Assembly: GCF_003265365.1 (NCBI RefSeq)
Contig: NZ_AUPM01000010.1
Coordinates: 1-64,000 of the forward strand
DNA: 64,000 nt
From: Petrotoga sp. 9PW.55.5.1
GTDB lineage: Bacteria; Thermotogota; Thermotogae; Petrotogales; Petrotogaceae
Direction: 5' to 3'
This document shows, in pieces, positions 24,951 to 32,960 of the stretch (position 1 is its first letter; every line of letters begins with the position of its first letter). The notes beneath the pieces are model-generated. The model was not told where the DNA came from. It did not search any database and worked only from the letters and a program-made list of their open reading frames with translations. The translations under genes and the position numbers were made by a program.

Positions 24951-25633
24951 ATTGATTTACAATAAGTAATGCTCTTTGGTAAATTATCTTTGTTTTCTTT
25001 TGATATAATTAAAAGATCGTAATGTTCTTTTAAATCAGATATTAAAGTAGTACTTTTTAGCCCTTTTTTATAGTAATACCAAAATGTCCAAGGGTCATTG
25101 GTGAAGATATCCACATTATGAATGTTCACATCTACTGATATTCTATATAATAAGATATTATCGTATTTTTTTATATCTGACGAAATTTCTTTTATTTCTT
25201 TTGCTATTAATTCCAACCCAATTTTGGGGTTTTGGATATAGCTAGATAATATTAACACGCTGCTACTCTGGTCTTTTGTCTTTTTTACTTTTTTATAATT
25301 TACTTTTCCTTTAAATTGACTATATAAAGTAGAAGTGGTTAATCTTTCGTCTACAAAAAAAATTTTACATCCAAAGATATTTTTTATCTTAATCGCTGTA
25401 TCGATAGTTAAAAATGTTTGATTTGAATATCTACCGGACATAGATATGGGTAATCCAAATATTATTCTATCTTGTTCATTGATTTCTGAAGATTTTAAGT
25501 ATTCTATCAACTTATCTGATTTAACTGTAGCTTTTGGTAAAACAATTTTTATGTCTTCGGTATAGAAAGCAATGCCACAATTGCTCGTTCCATAATCAAT
25601 TGCCAAGGTTTTCACTTTTTTAGGAGTTCCCAT
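24941..25633 (-). CDS. ruvX: RuvX/YqgF family nuclease with C-terminal extension
   Basis: A RNase H-fold protein of the YqgF family, linked to Holliday-junction resolution and 16S rRNA 5' processing. It has 230 residues, while the family norm is about 140. Core motifs are TLAIDYGTSNCGIAFY, IIFGLPISMSG, IFFVDERLTTSTLYS and the conserved Asp in TKDQSSSVLILSSY. About 90 extra residues follow (ISVDVNIHNVDIFTNDPW...), with no fold I recognise. ATG 25633 has GGAGAACG upstream and overlaps the end of the DUF3343 gene by 22 nt. The stop codon lies inside tRNA-Arg. Confidence 0.84.
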   Translation of the reverse strand: MGTPKKVKTLAIDYGTSNCGIAFYTEDIKIVLPKATVKSDKLIEYLKSSEINEQDRIIFGLPISMSGRYSNQTFLTIDTAIKIKNIFGCKIFFVDERLTTSTLYSQFKGKVNYKKVKKTKDQSSSVLILSSYIQNPKIGLELIAKEIKEISSDIKKYDNILLYRISVDVNIHNVDIFTNDPWTFWYYYKKGLKSTTLISDLKEHYDLLIISKENKDNLPKSITYCKSMCL

Positions 25634-25884
25634 ATTATATCGTTCTCCAATTCTACTATTGTATATTCTACACCATTGTTATCTAAAACTTCCTGGGCTT
25701 TCTCCATGTCTTTGTTAGAAATACAAACGATGGGAGCACATGCTTTCAAAACACTTTTAGGGGATGGAAATATTTTGCAAAAAACCCTTTGTTCTTTTAA
25801 TATCTCTTTGATTTCCAAAACACTCGAGTTTTTGTTGAGAATTACAGTATTCAGTTCAAATGTTGTTCTTAAATCATTTTGCAC
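25612..25884 (-). CDS. DUF3343-like small protein
   Basis: A 90-residue protein whose pattern fits DUF3343 (putative Se/S carrier-like): an N-terminal strand FELNTVIL, the central KIFPSPKSVLKACAPIVCIS with two cysteines, and DMEKAQEVLDNNGVEYTIVE. The function is unknown. GTG 25884 is chosen: GAGGGG lies 6 nt upstream, and the codon starts 1 nt after the recJ stop; an in-frame TTG at 25905 is possible. It is coupled to recJ upstream and overlaps ruvX downstream. Confidence 0.65.
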   Translation of the reverse strand: MQNDLRTTFELNTVILNKNSSVLEIKEILKEQRVFCKIFPSPKSVLKACAPIVCISNKDMEKAQEVLDNNGVEYTIVELENDIIWELLKK

Positions 25885-25885
25885 T

Positions 25886-28800
25886 TTATACCCCTCTTGC
25901 TCCAACTTCTGAGAAATTTCCTTTTAATAGGTCTATTAATTCTCGTGTATCTAAATTTTCATAGAATTTTATTATGTGTTTTAATATCCAATTGTCCAAA
26001 ATATTTTCTTCGAAATTAGCACTTTCTCTGAGTTTTTTTAAACTGAATGTATCTATTATCTGAAGATCATCTTTGTATTTTTTAACTAATTGAGCATCTT
26101 CTAACACGTTTAAAACAGTTTGAGAAAAATCATCATCCCCTTCAAAAAGGCTATCATAGATTTCTTTAGTATTATAATGTCCTTCCTGTATAAAATCATA
26201 TGTATTTTTTAAAATTTTAAAAGAGGGATATTTTTTTGAATATTCGTATAATAATTTAACTCTAAAACGATTATTATAGGCTAATATTATCGTTACTTTT
26301 TGATTCTTTTTCATCCAAGTAGAAACCAAATCTAAAAATTCTATGTCTGTTTTAGGTACATCTGTTATGATTAATGTAGGAGGAAACTTTTTAACTTCAA
26401 AAGCTATTCCGTTATTAGAGAAAGATGTTATGTAGAAATTGGCATTTTCGTTTTTAAACTTATCCCTAGCAATTAACTTTTCTCGATAGCTCATAGAATG
26501 ATTGAAGAATTTTATTTCATGTTCAGATACGTTTAATTTTAGATCGAGGAGTTTTGCAAGCGATTTTTGTCTTTCAGAATTATCAAGAACCAGAACTTTG
26601 CTATTTTTATCGTTTGAGTAATCATTCAAAAGTTTTAAAATATTGTTGTTTTCTCGTATTACTTCAAATGCATTATTTTTTGAAAATGATGTAAGAATTT
26701 TATAACCTGAAGCTCTTAAATATTCTTTTAGATTTTCATTGTAAATAGTACCAAAGATACCCACATGATTTCTTTGCAGTATATATCTTCTGAATTTTTG
26801 ATAATAACTTATTTTTTTTATTACAGGATGAAAAAGAGAATAAAAAGGTTCATCTATAATAATTTCAGCGTTAAAAGAATCGAAAATTTTTAAATTCTTT
26901 GCAAATTTAGGTACAGTAACAAAAACAACTTTATGGTCGTTGATAGCATTTTGATCTAATATATAGTTGTTATCAAAATACAAAAATTCTTCGGGAAAAT
27001 AAGCGCTAATTATTTTATAAATATGTTCTAACAAGCTATTAGTAGCTGAAACAACAACAACTTTTTCTTTGTTTTTTAAGCAGATAAATATTTTACTGAG
27101 AATAGTATCGTTTTTTATTTTACTGGGCAGAAACATAGCTACTTTATTTTTAGTCAAGTTTTCGTTCAAGACATTTATATTTGTCACTCTGCTCAATTCA
27201 TTTTTTAAAATTCCATCAACAAAGTATTTTTGTTGAATATCTTCTGATTGAAAGCTTTTTTCAATTTTCAAATCTTGAACATAAAATTTGATATAACTAT
27301 TTTTCAAATTATAAGAGTTTTCTATTCTAAAAGTTCCAGCAAGATCCAAAGGAAATCCTCTTTTTTTATCTGGAATTAATTCCTTTAAGTAGTGTCCTAA
27401 ATCGTATCCTAAAACGTCTATCATTAAAGAATCTTTATTTAGAGTTCCTGAAAAATTTTGGAATCCATTACTGAAAAACTTAAGGTTTTCAAGTTTACCG
27501 TTTCTAATCAAAAAAACTGGTTCTGTATTTCCATGGCCAAAAGGTTCTAACTTTTCTATATCGTCAAACATCCCATCCCAGATCTTGTCTATTTCCATAT
27601 CGATGTCTAATGTAAAAGATAGTTTTTTATCACCGTATATATCTTTGTAGACTTTGTTAATAGATTCTCTCAATTTATCTATGTTTTTAGAAAAAAGTGA
27701 AAATCCTGCTGCAAATTTATGCCCACCGAATTCTTCAAAAATGTTATTTTCATTAACTTTTAAAAAGAGATCCATTAAATCTATACCTTGAGGACTTCTT
27801 CCAGAACCCTTACAGTACTCACCATTTTTTGAAATCATCAAAACAGGTTTATTAAATTGAGCTGAAAGTTTTGAAGCAACGATTCCAAGAACTCCCAAAT
27901 GCCAATTTTCTCCACCTAATACTAAAACGGGATTCGTTTTGTATGTTGGGTATAAATCCAGCAAACTCATCGCATAGAGATATATTTCTTTCTCTGTACT
28001 TTGTCTTCTTGAATTTAATTTTAGCAGTTCAGAAACAGCCTTTTTTAATCTTTCATCATCTTCTTCAGTCAATAATTTAAAGGCAGCATAAGCATCAGCC
28101 ATTCTTCCGGCGGCATTAATTTTAGGAGCGATTTTGAAAGTAATTGTGCGGGAATTTATTTCTGATTCTACTATCTTTAATTCATCTAATAGGTATTTTA
28201 TGCCTTTTGAAGGATTTGATTTTAACTTTTCGATTCCTAATTTTACAAAATATCGATTTTCTGATAATATAGGTACAATATCAGCGATTGTTCCTAAAGC
28301 AACAAGGTCTATATATTCATATGGATCTAAAGTATTATCGAAGTTCTTGAACAAAGCTTGAAGGAGCTTGAAAGTAACTCCCACACCCGCTAAATCTTTG
28401 AAAGGATAGTTGTCATCTTTTCTTTTTGGGTTTAGTATAGCATCAGCTTTAGGAAGGGTATCTTGTGGAAGGTGATGATCAGTAACAATAACTTTCATTC
28501 CTAATTTTTTTGCATAATCTATCTCTTTTAATGAGGTTATACCACAATCTACTGTGATTATATTTTGAAATCCCTTATTTTTTAGTTCATGCAAAGCATT
28601 TTCATTTAAACTGTAGCCTTCCTCTATTCTGGAAGGAATGTAAACAGTTACCTCGAACCCTAAATTTCTTAAACCTAAATACAATACAGAAGAAGAAGTT
28701 ACCCCGTCAACATCATAATCACCAAATATGGCGACCTTTTCTTTTTTTTCTTTTACCTCTTTAAGAATATCCAATGCTTTATCCATATCTTTCATAATCA

Positions 28801-28960
28801 ATGGGTCAAAATTTTCTGACTCCGGACGGTTTAAAAAAATATCAGCTTCTTCTGGATCTGTTATATTTCTAGAAACTAATAACTTTGATAGGAAACCAGA
28901 GATTCCCAACGTTTTTTCAAGATTTTTTGCGAGCAGATTCTTTTTTTTTATAATAAACAT
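25886..28960 (-). CDS. recJ: RecJ-like single-stranded-DNA exonuclease with long C-terminal extension
   Basis: A 5'-3' ssDNA exonuclease in recombination and repair. Residues 1-570 are a normal RecJ core: FGDYDVDGVTSS (81-86 metal site), VDCGIT, VTDHHLPQ (DHH at 161-163), the KINAAGRMADAYAAFKLL region and DHHA1 with FGGHKFAAGFSL (about 411-422), then an OB-like domain. Residues 580-1024 have an SF2-helicase-like rhythm (KEKVVVVSATNSLLEHIYKI, AEIIIDEPFY, PPTLIITDVPKTD) but no Walker A, so this part is probably non-catalytic. ATG 28960 is the only reasonable start. It is coupled to DUF3343 and ruvX. Confidence 0.88.
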   Translation of the reverse strand: MFIIKKKNLLAKNLEKTLGISGFLSKLLVSRNITDPEEADIFLNRPESENFDPLIMKDMDKALDILKEVKEKKEKVAIFGDYDVDGVTSSSVLYLGLRNLGFEVTVYIPSRIEEGYSLNENALHELKNKGFQNIITVDCGITSLKEIDYAKKLGMKVIVTDHHLPQDTLPKADAILNPKRKDDNYPFKDLAGVGVTFKLLQALFKNFDNTLDPYEYIDLVALGTIADIVPILSENRYFVKLGIEKLKSNPSKGIKYLLDELKIVESEINSRTITFKIAPKINAAGRMADAYAAFKLLTEEDDERLKKAVSELLKLNSRRQSTEKEIYLYAMSLLDLYPTYKTNPVLVLGGENWHLGVLGIVASKLSAQFNKPVLMISKNGEYCKGSGRSPQGIDLMDLFLKVNENNIFEEFGGHKFAAGFSLFSKNIDKLRESINKVYKDIYGDKKLSFTLDIDMEIDKIWDGMFDDIEKLEPFGHGNTEPVFLIRNGKLENLKFFSNGFQNFSGTLNKDSLMIDVLGYDLGHYLKELIPDKKRGFPLDLAGTFRIENSYNLKNSYIKFYVQDLKIEKSFQSEDIQQKYFVDGILKNELSRVTNINVLNENLTKNKVAMFLPSKIKNDTILSKIFICLKNKEKVVVVSATNSLLEHIYKIISAYFPEEFLYFDNNYILDQNAINDHKVVFVTVPKFAKNLKIFDSFNAEIIIDEPFYSLFHPVIKKISYYQKFRRYILQRNHVGIFGTIYNENLKEYLRASGYKILTSFSKNNAFEVIRENNNILKLLNDYSNDKNSKVLVLDNSERQKSLAKLLDLKLNVSEHEIKFFNHSMSYREKLIARDKFKNENANFYITSFSNNGIAFEVKKFPPTLIITDVPKTDIEFLDLVSTWMKKNQKVTIILAYNNRFRVKLLYEYSKKYPSFKILKNTYDFIQEGHYNTKEIYDSLFEGDDDFSQTVLNVLEDAQLVKKYKDDLQIIDTFSLKKLRESANFEENILDNWILKHIIKFYENLDTRELIDLLKGNFSEVGARGV

Positions 28961-29085
28961 CTCTCTGGTCCCAAAAAACCTTCCAGTTATTCTCCATATT
29001 AAATTTCTCCCTTCTCTTATTTTTTTCTTTATATATATTATACATTAATAGCTCTAAAATAATAAATAATTAAACAAAACATGTA

Positions 29086-29122
29086 TGTGAACATTCACAA
29101 AGATAATAAAATAATGTATAAT
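29086..29122 (+). promoter_or_regulatory. Promoter with palindrome upstream of the TPR gene
   Basis: TTCACA (29094-29099), a 17-nt spacer and TATAAT (29117-29122) form a near-consensus promoter. A 14-bp inverted repeat, TGTGAA-CA-TTCACA (29086-29099), ends with the -35 box itself and could be an operator. The start codon used is 29164. Confidence 0.75.
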
Positions 29123-29163
29123 ATTCGGGAATGAACGAATCAAGTAAAAGGAGATATTTTTTC

Positions 29164-30540
29164 ATGAAGAAAATTTTCATTATTTTATTAATTTTTTTGT
29201 TTCCTATTTTAGCTTGGACACTTACTCTTGAAGAAATAGAAAATTTATCAAAAAATACTGCTACCTTAAATTTATCTTGGGAGTATTTTCTAGAATATTT
29301 AATTGAAAATCCATCTGATGAAAGAATTTCTGAAGTTGGTGCACTAATATCTGCTAAAATTAATTTGTACAACAAATATAATCTTTTTAAGTTCGCTAAT
29401 TATATCGTCAGTGAAGATATTAAAAACTTTTGTATAAATTTAGGGGTACTTAATACGTCTTTCAAAATCCCTCAAGAAGACACACAGAAAATTCTTTTCA
29501 TATTTCCACAGATTCCACATATTATAGAAGAAATATTTTTAATAGGCGCCTTTAATGAACCTTCGTATAAGTATTTATATAAACTAGATGATTTGCAAAA
29601 CTATATAAAAGTAAATTCTTTTGAAGTATTTATCAAATCGATAATTGAAAAATCTTTATCTTCTCCAGTTTTTTTTGATGAAGATATAGAAAAGTTTATT
29701 GAGACATTTATTCCGAAAAACAATTATGGTTTATTTGAACAGTTTATTTTGAGCAGTACTTATTTAGTTGAAGAAGATAAATATTTAGGAGCTTATAAAT
29801 TACTTACTTTTTTAAAAAAACACAATGCCATAAATCAATCTCTGATAACGTTCACTCAGTTGGAAGAATATTTTCTTATAAAACAAAGGTTGAGTTCATT
29901 AACTGAAGGAGTTTTTTTTGTTGAAAAACAACAATTGTCATCTTTTATACTTGAAATTTATGAAATCGCTTTTGATCTAAATAAGTTATCTATAGAAAAA
30001 AATCTTTTGTATAATCTATTTTATCCATTATTAAAAACCCTGAACTCCAAATTAGAAAACTTACAGGAAAAAGTTCCCATCTATATTGAAGATATTAACC
30101 AAGATATAGATAGCCTAGCCTTTTCTTTCAATGAACAAATAAATGGTGAATTATTAAAATTGCAAATGAATATTAATAGAATAGAAAATTTACCGATGAA
30201 AACAGAAGATAAAGATAATAACAAAGATATAGAAGCTACCCCTGTGGAAAAAGAAAGTAATTTTTATTATATATTTGTACCAATTTTCGCGGGAGTGTTG
30301 TTTATTTTTCTGTTTTTTGAAATCTTTCCCACCTATTCAAAAATAAACTTTCTCTGTAATATCAAAATGGGAAACTATGCCGTACATTTGTCTGAAAAAC
30401 TGGTAATGAAAAATCCTGATGATTATAGAAGTTATCTTATTTTAGCCAAATCTTACGAAGTTAAAGGAAAATATGAAGCCTCTATTAATGCATATAAGAC
30501 GGCTATGAAAATTAAAGAAAAAAAAGAGGGAAGTGAATAA
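29164..30540 (+). CDS. Membrane-anchored TPR protein of unknown function
   Basis: I do not recognise this protein. It has 458 residues: an N-terminal signal peptide (MKKIFIILLIFLFPILAWTL), a long helical region rich in Asn, Glu and Leu that would lie outside the membrane, a single membrane segment near residues 367-388 (FYYIFVPIFAGVLFIFLFF), then a cytoplasmic tail with TPR-like repeats (GNYAVHLSEKLVMKNPDDYR, LILAKSYEVKGKYEASINAY). The start is ATG 29164, with AAGGAGAT 9 nt upstream; ATG 29131 is too close to the -10. It has its own strong promoter and precedes tsaB directly. Confidence 0.7.
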   Translation: MKKIFIILLIFLFPILAWTLTLEEIENLSKNTATLNLSWEYFLEYLIENPSDERISEVGALISAKINLYNKYNLFKFANYIVSEDIKNFCINLGVLNTSFKIPQEDTQKILFIFPQIPHIIEEIFLIGAFNEPSYKYLYKLDDLQNYIKVNSFEVFIKSIIEKSLSSPVFFDEDIEKFIETFIPKNNYGLFEQFILSSTYLVEEDKYLGAYKLLTFLKKHNAINQSLITFTQLEEYFLIKQRLSSLTEGVFFVEKQQLSSFILEIYEIAFDLNKLSIEKNLLYNLFYPLLKTLNSKLENLQEKVPIYIEDINQDIDSLAFSFNEQINGELLKLQMNINRIENLPMKTEDKDNNKDIEATPVEKESNFYYIFVPIFAGVLFIFLFFEIFPTYSKINFLCNIKMGNYAVHLSEKLVMKNPDDYRSYLILAKSYEVKGKYEASINAYKTAMKIKEKKEGSE

Positions 30541-30541
30541 G

Positions 30542-31204
30542 ATTTCTTTTTTAGTAATATCAACAACTTTAAAAGAAACTTTAGTAATACTAAAAGACAA
30601 AAAAAATAAAATTTATAAAAAAACTTTAACGGGGAAAAAATCAGGAAATTATCTCTCTGTTGCTGTGAAAGAAGTTATGGAAAAGGCTAAATTAAGTATA
30701 AAAAGTATAGAAGATTTTGGAGTTGATATTGGGCCTGGTTCATTCACAGGAATAAGGGTTGCTATCTCTACGCTTCAAGGTCTTTTAATAAATGATCCAG
30801 ATAAGGAAGTTTACTCTTTTTTTTCATCTGATATTTTGTATTTTTCTGCTATAAAAAACAGTGTCCTAAAAGAGAAAAAAGTGAGTGTATTGAAAAAAGC
30901 GAGAGAGAATGCTGCTTATGTAACCCTATACGAAAAAGGGGAAATGATTTTCGGACCAGAAATGGTATTTGATAACTCTTTAAATAAAATAATTGGAGAT
31001 AGCGTTTTAATAAACGAAGAGGCAGGTTATTTTAAACAAAGATGTAATTTAAAAAATGAAATAGAAATTATAAATATTGATGAAAAAGTTGTTTTTGAGG
31101 TTGTAAAAAAAAGCAAAAAAGTAAAAATCAAAGATCTAAAGCCTCTTTACCTGCAAAAACCAATAGCTGTTGAAAATTATGAAAAAAATAAAAACAAGAT
31201 TTAA
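30542..31204 (+). CDS. tsaB: tRNA threonylcarbamoyladenosine biosynthesis protein TsaB, possible ATT start
   Basis: Partner of TsaD in making t6A37 of tRNAs. It has 220 residues and an ASKHA fold; the diagnostic motif is DIGPGSFTGIRVAISTLQGL, and the N-terminal strand SFLVISTT aligns with the family's ILAIDTS. It lacks a catalytic metal site, as expected for TsaB. The start is uncertain. GTG 30533 lies within GGGAAGTGA, whereas ATT 30542 is 5 nt after it and aligns with family residue 1. The gene overlaps the end of the TPR gene if GTG is used. Its end overlaps the convergent DUF457 gene by 4 nt. Confidence 0.85.
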   Translation: MSFLVISTTLKETLVILKDKKNKIYKKTLTGKKSGNYLSVAVKEVMEKAKLSIKSIEDFGVDIGPGSFTGIRVAISTLQGLLINDPDKEVYSFFSSDILYFSAIKNSVLKEKKVSVLKKARENAAYVTLYEKGEMIFGPEMVFDNSLNKIIGDSVLINEEAGYFKQRCNLKNEIEIINIDEKVVFEVVKKSKKVKIKDLKPLYLQKPIAVENYEKNKNKI

Positions 31205-31725
31205 TTTTTGTGAACCTTATCAAGTAAAAGATGCAAGGAAAAGCCAACAAAAAAATTCAGACTATAAAAAAGATTTATTGGCGAGCGGTATTTAAAATTC
31301 AAAAAGTATATTAAAACTGAAATAACTACTCCCGTTATAATTGAATGCCACATCCCTCTATGTTTAGTAAGCTTATTAAATATGAAACCCAAAATCATTC
31401 CGATTAAAATTCCTACTACTATTATTAAAAAGGATGATATGTTAGAAGATAAATTAAACTGTTCTATAAATATTTGTTTGTAATCAAAAATATAATAAAC
31501 TGAACCAATTACTAAAAATAGTCTAAAAAATTTGTTGATAAAAGCATTGTGGTGGTCAACATCAGGGAAATCACTTCCTAAAACAAAAAGAAGGAAAGAT
31601 GCAAAAATTTCACTAGGAACATAATAAATATCATAAAAAAAATAACTGTAAATTAGGTTAAAGATTAAAAAGAAGAGAGGAAAGGCTATAATACCGCTAA
31701 TGATATGTGTTTTAAAGTTTGGCAT
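31201..31725 (-). CDS. DUF457/YdjM-family membrane protein (putative metal-dependent hydrolase)
   Basis: A 174-residue integral membrane protein with four or five hydrophobic segments. Conserved polar residues match the YdjM/DUF457 family: His in FKTHIISG, SDFPDVDHHN, KHRGMWHSIITG and FSLHLLLDKVHK. These form a likely metal site within the membrane. The family has been linked to hydrolase activity, but the substrate is unknown. It overlaps the fumarase-like gene by 14 nt and meets tsaB tail to tail. Confidence 0.8.
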   Translation of the reverse strand: MPNFKTHIISGIIAFPLFFLIFNLIYSYFFYDIYYVPSEIFASFLLFVLGSDFPDVDHHNAFINKFFRLFLVIGSVYYIFDYKQIFIEQFNLSSNISSFLIIVVGILIGMILGFIFNKLTKHRGMWHSIITGVVISVLIYFLNFKYRSPINLFYSLNFFVGFSLHLLLDKVHKN

Positions 31726-32221
31726 TGTCTATATCACTCATCTGTTCCTTTTCTTCAAAAGTTAAAACCTCTAAGGGATGATTTTTTGTCCAAACTTCTA
31801 TTATGCCTCCATTTTTTATGTCTTTATATAAAAGCACTTTTGGATCATAAATACCTATAGTTTGAGAAAGAGATTTAAAAAAAGGCCTTTTGTAGTTTTT
31901 TAATTGATTATGAGTTTTTGGAGAAATTTTGTCAATTATTAAGGAATTAGCGCCTCCTTTAAACAGAAAATCGAAGTAATCAGATATTTCTGAAATATCT
32001 ATACTTTTAATCTCCCCATGAGCAAGATTTAGAGTTCCGCTGGTTACGAACTCTCCTAAAAAATTAAACAGAGGTACGCCTTCCAATGTGTAATATTTTG
32101 AAAGTCTTTTTAAAGCATCAGGAGAAACAAGTATAATCTTACCTGTGTAAGAAACTTTGTCCCCGTTTTTTAACTTTCTTATCGTTTCCAGAGAAACAGG
32201 ATAATTTATATTAATAAAGAT
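31712..32221 (-). CDS. Degenerate fumarase/tartrate-dehydratase beta-subunit-like protein, probable ATC start
   Basis: A 169-residue protein resembling the swivelling C-terminal domain of class I fumarases (Fumerase_C): YPVSLETIRKLKNGDKVSYT followed by GKIILVSPDALKRL, the counterpart of GDxVxLTGxIxTxRDAxHKRL. The usual RD and His are replaced by SP and Leu, and no GPTTS or GKGG motif is seen, so catalysis is unlikely. No alpha subunit is nearby. AAGGAGGT (32236-32229) is followed after 7 nt by ATC 32221 with no ATG, GTG or TTG at that point; an in-frame TTG at 32239 lies upstream of the Shine-Dalgarno. It sits 48 nt downstream of rex. Confidence 0.5.
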   Translation of the reverse strand: MFININYPVSLETIRKLKNGDKVSYTGKIILVSPDALKRLSKYYTLEGVPLFNFLGEFVTSGTLNLAHGEIKSIDISEISDYFDFLFKGGANSLIIDKISPKTHNQLKNYKRPFFKSLSQTIGIYDPKVLLYKDIKNGGIIEVWTKNHPLEVLTFEEKEQMSDIDNAKL

Positions 32222-32269
32222 ATTAAAAACCTCCTTCAAAATTCAATTTGAGAATAAAAAATTAGATCT

Positions 32270-32905
32270 TTATGATAACCTTGTAATTATTTCATATGTT
32301 AAAGTTTTCAATGAAACAACAAAATCGACATTTTCTATAGTGACTCTATGATCCTCATTTATTGCAACGGGAGCAAAATTCAGTATACCCTTTACCCCTG
32401 CATCTATAAGTATTTTTGCGACCTCTTGAGCAACGTTTGAGGGTACTGTTAGGATAGCTATCTCAAAATTTATATCAATATCTTTTCTTTTTAACTCTCT
32501 AATATGTTTTATCGTAACTCCTGGTAATAAGGAAGAATTAATTTTTCTTTTATCAATATCGTATGCTGCTACTATTCTGAATTTATTCTTTTCTAATTCA
32601 GGGTAATGAGAAATCGCTGTTCCTAAATTCCCGACTCCAACGATAGCAACATTCCAAAATCTTTCTGTTCCAAGAATTCTCTGGATTCTAAAAAATAATT
32701 GCTCTACATCGTACCCTACTCCTCTTTTCCCAAACTCACCAAAGTACGATAGGTCTTTTCTGACTTGTGAGGCTTTAATATTAAGACCTTCCGCTATCTC
32801 CTTAGAAGAAGTTTTTTTAACTCCCTCATCTAACAAACTTTCCAAAAAACGGTTATACATAGCTATTCTTTTAATTGTAGGTTTTGGGATTTTATTTGAT
32901 TTCAT
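32270..32905 (-). CDS. rex: Redox-sensing transcriptional repressor Rex
   Basis: Binds DNA when NADH/NAD+ is low and releases it when NADH rises, controlling fermentation and hydrogen genes. It has 211 residues. An N-terminal winged helix ([55 protein letters not shown]) precedes a Rossmann domain ([48 protein letters not shown]). ATG 32905 is fixed by an in-frame TAA two codons upstream. No Shine-Dalgarno adjoins it; the nearest lies beyond a hairpin (see that entry). It follows leuS and precedes the fumarase-like gene. Confidence 0.96.
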   Translation of the reverse strand: MKSNKIPKPTIKRIAMYNRFLESLLDEGVKKTSSKEIAEGLNIKASQVRKDLSYFGEFGKRGVGYDVEQLFFRIQRILGTERFWNVAIVGVGNLGTAISHYPELEKNKFRIVAAYDIDKRKINSSLLPGVTIKHIRELKRKDIDINFEIAILTVPSNVAQEVAKILIDAGVKGILNFAPVAINEDHRVTIENVDFVVSLKTLTYEIITRLS

Positions 32906-32913
32906 TTTTTAAA

Positions 32914-32956
32914 GAAAGATTCACTAAAAAAATAGTGAAATCTTTCTCCACCTCCT
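32914..32956 (-). promoter_or_regulatory. Hairpin joining a distant Shine-Dalgarno to the rex start codon
   Basis: Read on minus, AGGAGGTG (32956-32949) is followed after 2 nt by a hairpin: left arm 32946-32933, a loop of six T, right arm 32926-32914, 13 bp with one bulged T. After 8 more nt comes the rex ATG. Folding would reduce the effective Shine-Dalgarno spacing to about 10 nt. It could instead act as a leuS 3' structure, but there is no T-run after it. Confidence 0.5.
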
Positions 32957-32960
32957 GTTC

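Noticed and set aside
29086-29099. Canonical Rex operator upstream of the TPR gene
   Set aside because: The half-sites TGTGAA/TTCACA are separated by 2 nt, not the 4 nt of the Rex consensus, so it is reported only as an unassigned palindrome.
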